Positions 29,436 to 38,662 of a stretch of 64,000 bases of DNA are shown in pieces (position 1 is the first letter of the stretch; each line of letters begins with the position of its first letter). This stretch comes from Caulobacteraceae bacterium (GTDB lineage: Bacteria; Pseudomonadota; Alphaproteobacteria; Caulobacterales; Caulobacteraceae). The position numbers were made by a program, and so were the translations under genes. The stretch spans positions 194,138-258,137 of the forward strand of contig JAUJMO010000001.1 of assembly GCA_030446805.1 (NCBI GenBank). Reading direction: 5' to 3'. The notes below the pieces were generated by a model. That model was not told the DNA's origin and searched no databases. It saw only the letters and a list, made by a program, of their open reading frames with translations.

Positions 29436-30362
29436 CTATCGCTCCGGCGGGCGCGGCGGATGCGGCGGCCTGGGCAGGCTGATCATCGAGCCGTGAGTAG
29501 TCACCTGCGTGCGGCCGTTCGGGCCGATGGTGACCGTCACCACCCGGCCGTCATGGCTGCGGGTGGTCACCGTGCGGATCTTGGAGATCGAACGCCCGAC
29601 GCACTCCCGGACGGTGAGCCCCCGCGGGGCCAGGGTCTCGGCGCTCCCGCAGGCGAGGTCCAGCTGCGCCTGCTTGAGCCCGCGCACCCGCGACAGATCG
29701 GCCGCCTTTATATTGACCCGCCGGAGGGTGGCCCCGCGCAGATCGGCGGCTCCGAACTCGGCGCCCGAGGCATTGACCCCAGTGAGGTCGGCCCCCACGA
29801 AGCTGGCCCGGTCGAACTCGCCGCCGCTCAGGTTGGCCCCTGTGAAATCGGCGCTGGCGAAATTGGCCCCGACCGCCTCCGTTCCGCTCAAGTTGGCGCC
29901 GTGCAGCTCCGCGCCGCTGAGGTTGGTTCGCCTGAGCGTGGTTCCCGAAAGATTGCTCGCCTTGAGCCCGGCCTTGCCGGCATTGGCGCCGGTGAAGTCG
30001 GCCCCGCTGAAGTTCACGCCGAGGCTCACGAGCCCCACGAGGTTGGCGCGGCTGAAGTCGGCGCCGCTCAGATTGGAGCCGTTCAGCGTCGCGCCCGCCA
30101 GGTTCGCCCGGGTGAAGTCGGCGCCGCTGAACTGGACGCCCAGCATCTCCGCCCCGCGAAGGTCGGCGTCGGCCAGCACCGAACCTGAGAAGTTGCCGCC
30201 CCTGAACTTGGCGCCTTGAAGCTGCCGGCCGGAGAACTCGCAGCCCGAGCACGATCCCCCGAAAGTGATGGCGCGCGCCACCTCCCGCTCGGCCGGAACC
30301 ATCGCCTGGGCGGCTCCGGCGCAAAGAAAAAAGGTGAAAACGGCGGCGGCGGTACGCGACAT
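29436..30362 (-). CDS. Exported pentapeptide-repeat protein
   Basis: 308 residues with a signal peptide (VFTFFLCAGAAQA, cleavage near residue 20). Residues about 48-240 are tandem A(D/N)LXX-type pentapeptides (GADFTRANLAGATLNGSNLSGADFSRANL), which fold into a right-handed square beta-helix. A CSGCEFSG motif (two cysteines three residues apart) opens the helix. The end, after the helix, reads LKQAQLDLACG and then a basic tail. No function is known; family members include gyrase-mimicking proteins, but those are cytosolic whereas this one is exported. Confidence 0.85.
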   Translation of the reverse strand: MSRTAAAVFTFFLCAGAAQAMVPAEREVARAITFGGSCSGCEFSGRQLQGAKFRGGNFSGSVLADADLRGAEMLGVQFSGADFTRANLAGATLNGSNLSGADFSRANLVGLVSLGVNFSGADFTGANAGKAGLKASNLSGTTLRRTNLSGAELHGANLSGTEAVGANFASADFTGANLSGGEFDRASFVGADLTGVNASGAEFGAADLRGATLRRVNIKAADLSRVRGLKQAQLDLACGSAETLAPRGLTVRECVGRSISKIRTVTTRSHDGRVVTVTIGPNGRTQVTTHGSMISLPRPPHPPRPPER

Positions 30363-30458
30363 GAACTGACCTGAACTTCGCCCACCCTCGCGAGGGGACT
30401 AGACCGAGGTAAGCCGCTCGCTTCGCCGACGCCACTTAATTCGCGGTAATCCGGTAGC

Positions 30459-30944
30459 TTAGCGGCAAGGCGCGATGCGCAAACCGCCGGGCAGGGCGGT
30501 GGCGGCGTCCCCGCAGGCGCCGTTCAGCTGGGCCTGGGTGAGGCCGCCCGCGCCGGCCAGCTCCGCGCCGGAGAAGTTGGCCCCGGCAAGCTTGGCGCCG
30601 CGCAGGTTCGCGCCGCCGAAGTGGGCGCCCACCCACGAGGAATTGGTCAGGTCGGCGCCGGAGAAGTTGGCGGAAGAGAACACGCCCGCAAAGGCGTTCA
30701 CGTCGCGCAGATCCGCACCGGCGAAGTTGGCCCGACCGAGAACGGCCATGGACATGTCGGACTGACGCAAGCGGGCGCGGGCGTAGTTGCGGCCGTTCAG
30801 CTCCACGCCCGACAGGTCGGCCTGGAAGAGATTGCAGCCGGGGCAGTTGGCGCCGGCCTTGGCCTGGGCGATCTGGCCAGCGCTTTGAGCCAGGGCGGGG
30901 GAGGCGAGGGCGGCCAGAGCCGCGGCGATCAGGATCGGTTTCAT
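30459..30944 (-). CDS. Exported pentapeptide-repeat protein, short paralogue
   Basis: 161 residues with a signal peptide (MKPILIAAALAALASPALAQ). The mature part starts with a GANCPGCNLFQADLSG motif, then about 90 residues of pentapeptide repeats (RANFAGADLRDVNAF, GANLRGAKLAGANFSG), and closes with LTQAQLNGACGDAATALPGGLRIAPCR. Beginning and end match the longer neighbour at 29436-30362, so the two are paralogues of different helix length. The frame opens at 31064, but the ATG at 30944 leads directly into the signal peptide. Confidence 0.85.
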   Translation of the reverse strand: MKPILIAAALAALASPALAQSAGQIAQAKAGANCPGCNLFQADLSGVELNGRNYARARLRQSDMSMAVLGRANFAGADLRDVNAFAGVFSSANFSGADLTNSSWVGAHFGGANLRGAKLAGANFSGAELAGAGGLTQAQLNGACGDAATALPGGLRIAPCR

Positions 30945-31074
30945 TTCGGGACGGCCTTTTGGGGTTCCTCCCTCTCCGACCGCAAGTTGCACGCCACGGG
31001 CGAACCGGCCCGCGCTGGACGGCTCGGCAGGGCGGGGCGTATAGCCGAAGGCGTAGAAGCCCACGGGTCACCCC

Positions 31075-31467
31075 TTGCTCGAGAAGATCTTCACCTGGTG
31101 GAACGGCGCCACGATCGGCACCCTGTTGACCGTCAAGCGCCGGGGCTCCCAGGTGGGAGCCGACAGCTTCGGCAATCGGTATTTCGAGTCGCGCGATCAC
31201 AAGAGCTACGACGGGCGCAAGCGCCGCTGGGTCCTTTACAACGGCTATGTGGATGCTTCCAAGGTGCCGGCCGAGTGGTTCGGCTGGCTGCACTATTCCG
31301 TTGACGAGGCCCCTACGGAACAGAACACGCCTCGCCGCTCCTGGATGAAGGCCCATGTGCCGAACCTGAGCGGGACCCCCTTCGCCTGGCGCCCGCGAGG
31401 CTCGATCGCCCGCGGCGGCCAGCGTGCCTCCGCCTCCGGCGACTATCAGGCGTGGAAGCCGGACTAG
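31075..31467 (+). CDS. NDUFA12-like subunit of respiratory complex I
   Basis: 130 residues homologous to the mitochondrial 17.2 kDa subunit (NDUFA12, B17.2): FTWWNGATIGTLL, VGADSFGNRYFESR, RRWVLYNG and ASKVPAEWFGWLHYSVDEAP are the family landmarks. It is a supernumerary subunit of NADH:ubiquinone oxidoreductase found in alphaproteobacteria and mitochondria. The start appears to be TTG at 31075; no better start is in frame nearby. Followed by the mlaD-like gene 5 nt later, a common alphaproteobacterial pairing. Confidence 0.93.
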   Translation: MLEKIFTWWNGATIGTLLTVKRRGSQVGADSFGNRYFESRDHKSYDGRKRRWVLYNGYVDASKVPAEWFGWLHYSVDEAPTEQNTPRRSWMKAHVPNLSGTPFAWRPRGSIARGGQRASASGDYQAWKPD

Positions 31468-31472
31468 GCGCA

Positions 31473-31970
31473 ATGCGGCGCGAGCACCTGATGGAGACGG
31501 TGGTCGGGGCCGCGGTCCTGCTCACCGCCGCGGGATTCCTCACCTATGCGCTCGGGGCCACCCGAGGCGCGGGCGACCGCGACGGCTACGCCTTGTCGGC
31601 CCGCTTCGGTCAGGTCGGCGGCCTGGCTCCCGGGGCCGACGTCCGAGTGGCCGGGGTCAGGGTCGGCTCCGTCTCCGCTGTGGAACTCGAGCCCCAGACC
31701 TATTTCGCCGTAGCCCGGCTGCGCTTGCACCGGAGCGTGAAGCTGCCCGCGGACTCGACCGCCAGGATCAGCTCTGACGGCTTGCTCGGGGGCGCCCACG
31801 TGTCCGTGGAACCGGGCGGGGCGACCGAGCTGTTGGCTGCTGGCGGCGAAATCACCAACACGCAGGGGGCGGTGGACATCTTCGGCGTGATCGGCGGGGC
31901 CTTGCGCCCGCCCGCCACAGGACAGACCTCCACCCCAGACGCCTCCACCGCCGCTCCGGAGCCCGAGTAG
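31473..31970 (+). CDS. mlaD: MlaD-family phospholipid-transport substrate-binding protein
   Basis: 165 residues: one N-terminal membrane helix (VVGAAVLLTAAGFLTYAL, about 10-27) and an MCE domain (about 38-118) containing YALSARFGQVGGLAPGADVRVAGVRVGSV. MlaD forms a periplasmic hexamer that shuttles phospholipids between the membranes to keep outer-membrane asymmetry. No mlaE or mlaF lies nearby, so the rest of the complex is elsewhere. ATG at 31473; a second one at 31491 would trim six residues. Confidence 0.88.
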   Translation: MRREHLMETVVGAAVLLTAAGFLTYALGATRGAGDRDGYALSARFGQVGGLAPGADVRVAGVRVGSVSAVELEPQTYFAVARLRLHRSVKLPADSTARISSDGLLGGAHVSVEPGGATELLAAGGEITNTQGAVDIFGVIGGALRPPATGQTSTPDASTAAPEPE

Positions 31971-31971
31971 A

Positions 31972-32712
31972 ATGCGCGTGAACCCGCTGACCGCCGGCCT
32001 TCTGGCCGCCGCCCTGGCCGCCGCCGGCGCGGGGCTGGTGACCGCGCAGGAATCGGAGCTGCCGCCCATTCCCACCCCCCCGGAGGAAAGCGCAGCCGAA
32101 CCCCCGCCGCCCGCCGCACCCACCCCGCCCGCCTCTCCGGCCGAGGGCGAATCGGCGCCGCCCCGGGGCATCCCCGACCCGGCGCCCTATACGGTGTTGG
32201 GCCCCGAATCCCGACGCGCCCAGGCCGAGGCGCCGCCGGCTCCCCCTACCTTGGAGGAGGTTCTGCCCGAGGTGGTCGAGCCCCCCGTCGTCGAACCCGG
32301 CCCCCCTCCGCCTCTGCCGCGCCGTCCGCGCCACCCCGGCGCCATCGTCCAGGCTCTGGACAAGGTCACGGCCGAGACCCTTCGCTTCGAGGTCGCGGCG
32401 GGCCAGCCCGTGCGCTGGAAGTCCCTCGTGTTCCGCGCCAACGCCTGCGAGACGGAGGCGATCAACGAACCGTTGAAGGAGGCCTCGGCGCATCTGATCG
32501 TCACCTCGGAGCCCGCGGCCAGGCCCGGCCGCGCCGCGCCGGAACCCGCCCAGGTGTTCCGTGGCTGGATGTTCGCTTCCTCGCCTGGTCTGAATCCTTT
32601 CGAGCACCCGGCCTATGACGTGTGGCTGGTGGGCTGCCGGGTACCGGTCGCACCGGAGCCCGCGCCCCTCCCGGGCGCTGCGCCCGCTCCGGACGCCGCT
32701 CCCGCGGCCTGA
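31972..32712 (+). CDS. DUF2155-domain protein, exported
   Basis: 246 residues. Signal peptide (LTAGLLAAALAAAGAGLVTAQ), then a long low-complexity Pro/Glu/Ala linker to about residue 115, then a DUF2155 domain (about 122-222) with ALDKVTAETLRFEV, FRANACETEAINEP, VFRGWMFASSPGLNPFEHPAYDVWLVGC. The two cysteines in NACE and VGCR probably pair. Function unknown. The gene is part of the conserved NDUFA12-mlaD-DUF2155-aat order of alphaproteobacteria. Confidence 0.88.
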   Translation: MRVNPLTAGLLAAALAAAGAGLVTAQESELPPIPTPPEESAAEPPPPAAPTPPASPAEGESAPPRGIPDPAPYTVLGPESRRAQAEAPPAPPTLEEVLPEVVEPPVVEPGPPPPLPRRPRHPGAIVQALDKVTAETLRFEVAAGQPVRWKSLVFRANACETEAINEPLKEASAHLIVTSEPAARPGRAAPEPAQVFRGWMFASSPGLNPFEHPAYDVWLVGCRVPVAPEPAPLPGAAPAPDAAPAA

Positions 32713-32715
32713 CTC

Positions 32716-33369
32716 TCAGGCCGGCTGGCGGATCGTCTCGAGGACCGTCGCTCCGTCCGCCGAGGGCGGGAACAGGTAGAAGTCGCCGTCGCTGTCCAGC
32801 GCGACGTCGAGCCGGCGGTGATACTCGGCCCGCCCGATCTCCTCGGCGCCGAACTGGGCCAGGTGTTCCGTCATGAACTGGGTGTCGAGCAAGCGGTAGC
32901 CGCCGAAGCGGAGCCGCGCGACCAGATGCACCAGCGCCGTCTTGCTGGCGTCCCGCGTGGTGCTGAACATGCTCTCGCCGAAAAAGGCGGCGCCCATGGC
33001 GACGCCGTAGAGCCCGCCCACCAGCACGCCCTCGCGCCAGCATTCCACGCTGTGCGCCAGCCCCGCGCTGAACAGCCGGTTGTAGAGCCCCTGGATCGGT
33101 CGGTTGATCCAGGTGTCCTGCGCATAGCTGCGTTCGGCCGCGCAGGCCTCCAGCACCTGCGGAAAAGCTGTATCGATTCGAACCTGGAACATCTCGCTTC
33201 GCACCGTGCGGGCCAGCCGCTTGGGGACGTGGAAGCGCTCATCCAGCGAAAGCACCCCGCGCCGCTCGGGATCGACCAGGAACACCCGGTCGTCCTCCCG
33301 GCTGTCGGCCATAGGGAAGACGCCGCGGGCGTAGCACTGGACCAGGTCGCGCCAGGTGAAGGCCGTCAC
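32716..33369 (-). CDS. aat: Leucyl/phenylalanyl-tRNA-protein transferase
   Basis: 217 residues. Adds Leu or Phe from aminoacyl-tRNA to N-terminal Lys or Arg of proteins, marking them for ClpAP through the N-end rule. Recognised from [45 protein letters not shown]-type core, [32 protein letters not shown] and [22 protein letters not shown]. Convergent with the DUF2155 gene, 3 nt apart. Confidence 0.95.
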   Translation of the reverse strand: MTAFTWRDLVQCYARGVFPMADSREDDRVFLVDPERRGVLSLDERFHVPKRLARTVRSEMFQVRIDTAFPQVLEACAAERSYAQDTWINRPIQGLYNRLFSAGLAHSVECWREGVLVGGLYGVAMGAAFFGESMFSTTRDASKTALVHLVARLRFGGYRLLDTQFMTEHLAQFGAEEIGRAEYHRRLDVALDSDGDFYLFPPSADGATVLETIRQPA

Positions 33370-33396
33370 GGCCGGCGTCTCACGACCTGGGCGGCC

Positions 33397-34755
33397 CTAG
33401 GCGGCGGATTGCGCGGCCATCCACTGCTCCAGCCAGTGGATGTGGTAATCGCCGGCCTCGACGTCCGGCTCCTTGAGCAGCTCCTGGAAGAGCGGGATGG
33501 TGGTGTCGATCCCGCCCACGACCATCTCGCCGAGCGCCCGACGGAGCCGCGCGATGGCTTCCGGCCGGTCACGCCCGTGGACGATCAGCTTGCCGGCCAA
33601 ACTGTCGTAATAGGGCGGGATCACGTAGCCGGCGTAGAGCGCGCTGTCCAAACGTACGCCCAGCCCGCCTGGCGCGTGGAAGTCCGTGACCAGACCCGGC
33701 GAGGGCGTGAAGGTGCGTGGGTTCTCCGCATTGATTCGCGCTTCGATCGAGTGCCCCCGGAAGACGATGTCCTCCTGGGTGAACGAGAGCGGCAAGCCCG
33801 CGGCGACGCGGATCTGCTCGCGGATCAGGTCCACGTCCGTGATCATCTCCGTCACGGGGTGCTCGACCTGGATGCGCGTGTTCATCTCGATGAAGAAGAA
33901 TTCGCCGTCCTCGTAAAGGAACTCGATCGTGCCCACGCCGAGGTAGCCGATCTTGCGAATAGCCTCGACCACCACCGAGCCGATGCGCGCGCGCGCTTCG
34001 GCGCCGATGGCGGGGGAGGGCGCTTCCTCCAGAACCTTCTGATGTCGCCGCTGCAGCGAGCAGTCCCGCTCGCCCAGATGCACCACATGACCGTGGCTGT
34101 CGGCCACGACCTGAACCTCGACATGGCGCGGCCTCTGGAGATAGCGCTCCATATAGACCGTGCCGTCGCCAAAGGCCGCGGCGGCTTCGCTCTGCGCGGT
34201 GGACACCGCCTCGGCCAGCGCCTCGGGCGTCCTGGCCACCTTCATCCCGCGTCCGCCTCCGCCTGACGCGGCCTTGATCAGCACCGGAAACCCGATCGCC
34301 TCGGCCGCCGCCATGGCCTCCTCGGGCGTCGACACCCCGCCGTCGCTGCCCGGCACCACGGGTATGCCCGCATCCCGCGCCGTCTGCTTGGCCGTGATCT
34401 TGTCGCCCATGATCCGGATGTGCTCCGGCCGGGGACCGATGAAGGTGTAGCCGTGGGCTTCCACGATCTCGGCGAACCGTGCGTTCTCGCTCAGGAAGCC
34501 GTAGCCGGGATGGATGGCCTGGGCGCCGGTGATCTCCGCCGCCGCGATGATCGAGGGGATGTTGAGATAGCTCTTGGCCGCGGGCGCCGGACCGATGCAG
34601 ACGCTTTCGTCGGCCATGCGCACATGCATGGCGCTGCGATCGGCCTCCGAGTGCACGGCCACCGTGCCGATGCCCATCTCGCGGCAGGCCCGCAGCACGC
34701 GGAGCGCGATCTCGCCCCGATTGGCGATCAGGACCTTGTCGAACAGCTCGCTCAC
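33397..34755 (-). CDS. accC: Acetyl-CoA carboxylase, biotin carboxylase subunit
   Basis: 452 residues. ATP-grasp enzyme that carboxylates the biotin on AccB. Opens with [22 protein letters not shown]; the glycine-rich ATP lid [15 protein letters not shown] and the catalytic region [21 protein letters not shown] are intact. Overlaps the accB stop by 4 nt. Together with the carboxyltransferase genes elsewhere it makes malonyl-CoA, the FabD substrate. Confidence 0.97.
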   Translation of the reverse strand: MSELFDKVLIANRGEIALRVLRACREMGIGTVAVHSEADRSAMHVRMADESVCIGPAPAAKSYLNIPSIIAAAEITGAQAIHPGYGFLSENARFAEIVEAHGYTFIGPRPEHIRIMGDKITAKQTARDAGIPVVPGSDGGVSTPEEAMAAAEAIGFPVLIKAASGGGGRGMKVARTPEALAEAVSTAQSEAAAAFGDGTVYMERYLQRPRHVEVQVVADSHGHVVHLGERDCSLQRRHQKVLEEAPSPAIGAEARARIGSVVVEAIRKIGYLGVGTIEFLYEDGEFFFIEMNTRIQVEHPVTEMITDVDLIREQIRVAAGLPLSFTQEDIVFRGHSIEARINAENPRTFTPSPGLVTDFHAPGGLGVRLDSALYAGYVIPPYYDSLAGKLIVHGRDRPEAIARLRRALGEMVVGGIDTTIPLFQELLKEPDVEAGDYHIHWLEQWMAAQSAA

Positions 34756-35240
34756 TCGATGATCACCAGGGGGGCTCCGAACTCCACCGGCTGCTCGTTC
34801 TCGACCAGCACCTCGACCACCGTGCCGGCCTTGGGCGCTGGAATGGGATTCATCGTCTTCATGGCTTCGATGATGAGCAGGGTCTGCCCTGCGGCGACCT
34901 TGTCCCCCGGCTGCACAAAGGCGTCCGCCTCCGGGCTGGAGGAGAGATAGACCGTGCCCACCATGGGCGATTTCACCGCGTCGCCGCGCGTGGCCAGGGG
35001 CGCCGCTGCCGCTTCGCTCGCCGTCGCGGGCGTGACCGGCGCCGGGGCCGGGGTCGCCGGGGCGAGATAGGTCGCCGGCGCCGCCGAAGCCGGCGCGCCC
35101 GTGAGTTCGCGCGCCACCCGCACGCGCAGATCGCCCCGTTCCACCTCGATCTCGGTCAGGCCCGTGTCCTGGAGGATGTCCGCCAGTCGGCGCACCAGGC
35201 GCGTGTCGATGGGATCGGTCCCGTTCTTTGCGGCGGCCAT
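34752..35240 (-). CDS. accB: Acetyl-CoA carboxylase biotin carboxyl carrier protein
   Basis: 162 residues. An N-terminal helical region (1-50), a Pro/Ala-rich linker (50-85) and the C-terminal biotinyl domain (about 86-162) with the biotinylation lysine in [11 protein letters not shown] (K128) and the thumb region typical of AccB. The ATG at 35240 follows AGGACCAACA, a better ribosome binding site than that for the in-frame start at 35270. Confidence 0.96.
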   Translation of the reverse strand: MAAAKNGTDPIDTRLVRRLADILQDTGLTEIEVERGDLRVRVARELTGAPASAAPATYLAPATPAPAPVTPATASEAAAAPLATRGDAVKSPMVGTVYLSSSPEADAFVQPGDKVAAGQTLLIIEAMKTMNPIPAPKAGTVVEVLVENEQPVEFGAPLVIIE

Positions 35241-35266
35241 TGTTGGTCCTTGGTCTTGGCCGGAGG

Positions 35267-35707
35267 TCACGTGCGGGCGAGCTTCACGGCGGCGTCGAGG
35301 GCGAGCGTGTAGCTCAATGCGCCGAAACCGGAAACTGTGCCGCGGGCCGCCTCGGCCACATAGGAGCGGCGGCGATAGGGCTCGCGCGCGGCCGGGTTGG
35401 ACAGATGCACTTCGATCACGGGAATGCTCAAGGTTCGCAGAGCGTCCAGCAGGGCGATGGAGGTGTGGGTGTATCCGGCGGCGTTGATGATCAAAGCCTG
35501 GCCGGCCCGGCCCGCCTCCTGGACCCAGTCGATCAGCTCGCCTTCGTGATTGGTCTGGCGGAAGACGACCGAGGCCCCGATCCGAGCGGCATGCTCGTCG
35601 CAGAGGCGCTGGAGATCCCCCAGCGTGTCGTGGCCGTAGATTTCCGGCTCACGCTGGCCCAGAAGGTTCAGGTTCGGCCCGTTGAGGACATATATCGGCG
35701 CGGCCAT
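35267..35707 (-). CDS. aroQ: 3-dehydroquinate dehydratase, type II
   Basis: 146 residues, the size of the dodecameric type II enzyme of the shikimate pathway. Motifs: [20 protein letters not shown] (catalytic arginine and tyrosine region), [17 protein letters not shown] (substrate phosphate site) and [15 protein letters not shown]. The ATG at 35707 gives the family start. It precedes accB, the usual aroQ-accB-accC order. A close promoter suggests a leaderless or nearly leaderless mRNA. Confidence 0.95.
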   Translation of the reverse strand: MAAPIYVLNGPNLNLLGQREPEIYGHDTLGDLQRLCDEHAARIGASVVFRQTNHEGELIDWVQEAGRAGQALIINAAGYTHTSIALLDALRTLSIPVIEVHLSNPAAREPYRRRSYVAEAARGTVSGFGALSYTLALDAAVKLART

Positions 35708-35715
35708 GGCGCGCC

Positions 35716-35743
35716 TGTATAGGGCCGCGCTCCGGCCCGGCAA
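35716..35743 (-). promoter_or_regulatory. Candidate promoter for aroQ-accB-accC
   Basis: On the minus strand TTGCCG (35738-35743) and TATACA (35716-35721) are separated by 16 nt. Only 8 nt lie between the -10 box and the aroQ ATG, so transcription would begin at or almost at the start codon. It lies in the gap divergent from thiS. Confidence 0.5.
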
Positions 35744-35752
35744 GGATTGGAC

Positions 35753-35953
35753 ATGCGGCTGACCATCAATGGCGAGGAGCGGCAGGTGCCGCCGGTGACC
35801 ACGGTGACGGAGCTGGTGGCGGCGCTTGAGCTCGACACGCGCAAGGTCGCCGTCGAACGGAACCTCGAAATCGTCCCGCGCTCCTTACATGCGCAAACAC
35901 CGGTGGCCGACGGCGACCGGATCGAGATCGTCCATTTCATCGGAGGCGGCTGA
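35753..35953 (+). CDS. thiS: Sulfur carrier protein ThiS
   Basis: 66-residue ubiquitin-like protein ending in Gly-Gly (HFIGGG), the tail that is adenylated and thiocarboxylated to carry sulfur for the thiazole ring of thiamine. Begins [13 protein letters not shown]. An in-frame TTG two codons upstream is possible. Its TGA overlaps the thiG ATG. Confidence 0.95.
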   Translation: MRLTINGEERQVPPVTTVTELVAALELDTRKVAVERNLEIVPRSLHAQTPVADGDRIEIVHFIGGG

Positions 35954-36759
35954 TGAACGCTCGCGTCGAGCCGGCCTCGCTGGCCCAAACCGAAGACAGC
36001 TGGACCGTCGCCGGCCGCACCTTCCGTTCCCGCCTGATCGTAGGCACGGGCAAGTACAAGGATTACGCGCAAAACGCCGCCGCGGCCGAGGCTGCGGGGG
36101 CCGAGATCGTGACGGTGGCGCTGCGCCGGGTGAACCTGTCGGATCCGAACCAGCCCATGCTGGCGGACTTCCTCGACCCCAAGCGCTTCACCTATCTGCC
36201 GAACACCGCCGGCTGTTTCACGGGCGAAGACGCCGTCCGCACCCTGCGCCTGGCGCGCGAGGCCGGCGGCTGGGACCTGGTCAAGCTGGAGGTGTTGGAC
36301 CAGCAGGCGCACCTCTTCCCGGACATGGAGGAAACGCTACGCGCCCTGAAGCTGCTCGTGGCCGACGGGTTCCAGGTGATGGTGTATTGCAGCGACGACC
36401 CCGTCTACGCCCGCAAGCTGGAGGACGCGGGCGCCGCCGCCATCATGCCTCTGGGGGCGCCCATCGGTTCCGGCCTGGGCGTCCAGAACCGCGTGAACCT
36501 GCGTCTGATCATCGAGGCGGCCCACGTGCCCGTGCTCGTGGACGCCGGCGTGGGCGCCGCCTCCGAAGCCGCCGAGGCCATGGAGCTGGGCTGCGACGGC
36601 GTGATCACCAACACGGCCATCGCCGAAGCCCGCGACCCCATCCGCATGGCCCGCGCCATGAAGCACGCCGTCATCGCCGGCCGGGAGGGCTACCTCGCGG
36701 GCCGGATGCAGCGCCGCATGTACGCCAGCGCCTCCTCACCCTTGGCCGGGCTGATCTGA
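35953..36759 (+). CDS. thiG: Thiazole synthase ThiG
   Basis: 268 residues, TIM barrel. Condenses DXP, dehydroglycine and ThiS-bound sulfur into the thiazole phosphate of thiamine. Family marks: [15 protein letters not shown], the Schiff-base lysine in [23 protein letters not shown] and [29 protein letters not shown]. Coupled to thiS (TGATG). No other thiamine genes are near, and no TPP riboswitch is apparent in the short upstream gap. Confidence 0.96.
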   Translation: MNARVEPASLAQTEDSWTVAGRTFRSRLIVGTGKYKDYAQNAAAAEAAGAEIVTVALRRVNLSDPNQPMLADFLDPKRFTYLPNTAGCFTGEDAVRTLRLAREAGGWDLVKLEVLDQQAHLFPDMEETLRALKLLVADGFQVMVYCSDDPVYARKLEDAGAAAIMPLGAPIGSGLGVQNRVNLRLIIEAAHVPVLVDAGVGAASEAAEAMELGCDGVITNTAIAEARDPIRMARAMKHAVIAGREGYLAGRMQRRMYASASSPLAGLI

Positions 36760-36782
36760 GGCGGGGTCCGTCGACGTTGTGG

Positions 36783-38054
36783 TCAGGCCGGCCGCACCAG
36801 CATGATCTTCTTCTTGCCGACCGCCAGCTTGAGCGCGCCTTCCGGCCCCAGGTCCGCGAGGGTCACGAGCCGGTTCACGTCGGTCTGGGTCACGTCGTTC
36901 AGCCGCAGTCCGCCCCCCTGCAGCAGCCGCCTGGCCTCCGAGCTGGAACCCGTCAGGCCGATCTGATTGGCCAGAACGGGCAGGGGCACGCCCGCCTGGA
37001 GTTGATCGCGGGCGACCTCGACGGTCGGCAGGTCGCTGGAGACCTCCCCCCGGACGAAGGCCGACTCCGCCGCGGCGGCGGCGGTGTCCGCCGCCTCGCG
37101 CCCATGCACCAGGGCGGTGGCGTGGTTGGCGAGCACCTTCTTGGCTTCGTTGATCTCCGCGCCCGGCAGCACCTCCAGCCGCGCGATATCGTCGAGCTCC
37201 AGTTCGGTGAACAGGCGCAGGAAGCGGCCCACGTCCGCGTCCGCCGTGTTCCGCCAGAACTGCCAGTAGTCGTAGGGGCTCAGCATGTCGGCGTTCAGCC
37301 ACACAGCGCCCGCGGCGGTCTTGCCCATCTTGGCCCCGCCGGCCGTGGTGATCAGCGGCGTGGTCAGGCCGAAAGCCTGCTGCTCCTGAAGCCGGCGCAC
37401 CAGTTCCACGCCGTTGACGATGTTCCCCCACTGGTCCGACCCGCCCATCTGCAAACGGCAGCCGGCCCTCCGGTTGAGCTCGAGAAAGTCGACCGCTTGC
37501 ATGAGCATGTAGTTGAATTCGAGAAAGCTCAGCGGCTGCTCCCGCTCGAGTCGCAGCCGCACGCTGTCGAAGGTGAGCATACGATTGATGGTGAAGTGCG
37601 GCCCGTAGGTCCGCAGGAACTCGAGATAGCCGTATCCCGACAGCCAGTCGTCGTTGTCCAGCATGATCGCCCCGGTCGGGCCATCGTCAAACGCCAGCAG
37701 CCGCCCGAACACGGTCCGAATCGAGGCGATGTTGGCGGCGATCTGCGTCCCTTCCATCATCACGCGGGAGGTGTCGCGGAATGTGGGGTCCCCCACCTTG
37801 GTGGTGCCTCCGCCCATCAGCACGATCGGCCGATGGCCCGTCTTCTGCAGCCAGCGCAGCATCATGATCTGCACCAGACTGCCTACGTGCAGGCTGGGCG
37901 CGGTCGCATCGAAGCCGATATAGCCGGTGACCACGCCCTCGGCGCTCGCCCGGTCCAGCGCCTCCGCGTCGGTGATCTGGTGAACGAAGCCGCGCGCATG
38001 CAGCGTGCGGACGAACTCGGACTGGAAAGCTTGCGGCGCCATGGCCGGGCTCAT
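36783..38054 (-). CDS. tyrS: Tyrosyl-tRNA synthetase
   Basis: 423-residue class I synthetase. The HIGH-type motif is LHVGSLVQ and the KMSKS-type loop is [16 protein letters not shown]. The tyrosine-binding [10 protein letters not shown]-like stretch reads [14 protein letters not shown], and an S4 RNA-binding domain closes the protein (about 360-420). The ATG at 38054 has GGAGG 4 nt upstream; the frame is open to 38114. Confidence 0.95.
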   Translation of the reverse strand: MSPAMAPQAFQSEFVRTLHARGFVHQITDAEALDRASAEGVVTGYIGFDATAPSLHVGSLVQIMMLRWLQKTGHRPIVLMGGGTTKVGDPTFRDTSRVMMEGTQIAANIASIRTVFGRLLAFDDGPTGAIMLDNDDWLSGYGYLEFLRTYGPHFTINRMLTFDSVRLRLEREQPLSFLEFNYMLMQAVDFLELNRRAGCRLQMGGSDQWGNIVNGVELVRRLQEQQAFGLTTPLITTAGGAKMGKTAAGAVWLNADMLSPYDYWQFWRNTADADVGRFLRLFTELELDDIARLEVLPGAEINEAKKVLANHATALVHGREAADTAAAAAESAFVRGEVSSDLPTVEVARDQLQAGVPLPVLANQIGLTGSSSEARRLLQGGGLRLNDVTQTDVNRLVTLADLGPEGALKLAVGKKKIMLVRPA

Positions 38055-38089
38055 ACCACCTCCGCTGGCCGCCGGGAGGGGTTTGGACG

Positions 38090-38662
38090 TTGCTGGCCCT
38101 AATACGCCATCCACAGTCGCGCGGGGCCCAGGCCGTCGAGGTCGAGGTCGAGGTCGTGCGGCCGCGACCTCACCAGCTGTTGCTTCGGTACTTGCTGACG
38201 GGGGCGGTTGGCCGCCTGCGTCTTCCAGCCGAGCAGACGCCCGCGCGGGCCGATGAACTCTGGCGTCACACCTGTCTGGAGGCCTTTCTGCGCACGGCGG
38301 GCCGAGCCTATTACGAGTTCAACTTCGCACCTTCCTCGCTATGGGCGGCGTACCGGCTGGAGAGCTACCGGGCCGGCATGACGTCCCCCGAGGCGGTCCG
38401 CACGCCGCAGGTGACCCTGCAGGCCGGACCTTCCGGCTATGAGGTGCGGGTGGAGCTCGACCTGGGGCTTCTGCCGGAGCTTCCGTCCGCGGCCGCCTGG
38501 CGCCTCGGCCTGTCGGCCCTCCTTGAGGACGTCGAAGGCGGGATCTCCTACTGGGCCTTGGCCCACCCTCCGGGTAAGCCGGACTTCCACCACCCCGACT
38601 CGTTCGTTCTCGACCTGCCGCCCCCAGAGACGTCCCAGGACCCCCATGAACTTCGGCCTTGA
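38090..38662 (+). CDS. DOMON-like protein of the murB-linked type
   Basis: 190 residues predicted as a single beta-sandwich: [21 protein letters not shown], then [47 protein letters not shown] and [23 protein letters not shown]. This matches the DOMON-like family often found beside murB or NamZ-type genes, whose members may bind a sugar or heme; the function is not known. It overlaps the following muramidase gene by 17 nt, pointing to a joint role in peptidoglycan-sugar recycling. Divergent from tyrS. Confidence 0.75.
   Translation: MLALIRHPQSRGAQAVEVEVEVVRPRPHQLLLRYLLTGAVGRLRLPAEQTPARADELWRHTCLEAFLRTAGRAYYEFNFAPSSLWAAYRLESYRAGMTSPEAVRTPQVTLQAGPSGYEVRVELDLGLLPELPSAAAWRLGLSALLEDVEGGISYWALAHPPGKPDFHHPDSFVLDLPPPETSQDPHELRP

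Noticed and set aside
29600-30300. Short-period DNA repeats resembling a tandem repeat array or CRISPR
   Set aside because: The period is about 15 nt, in frame, and encodes pentapeptide repeats; there are no constant repeats with unique spacers.
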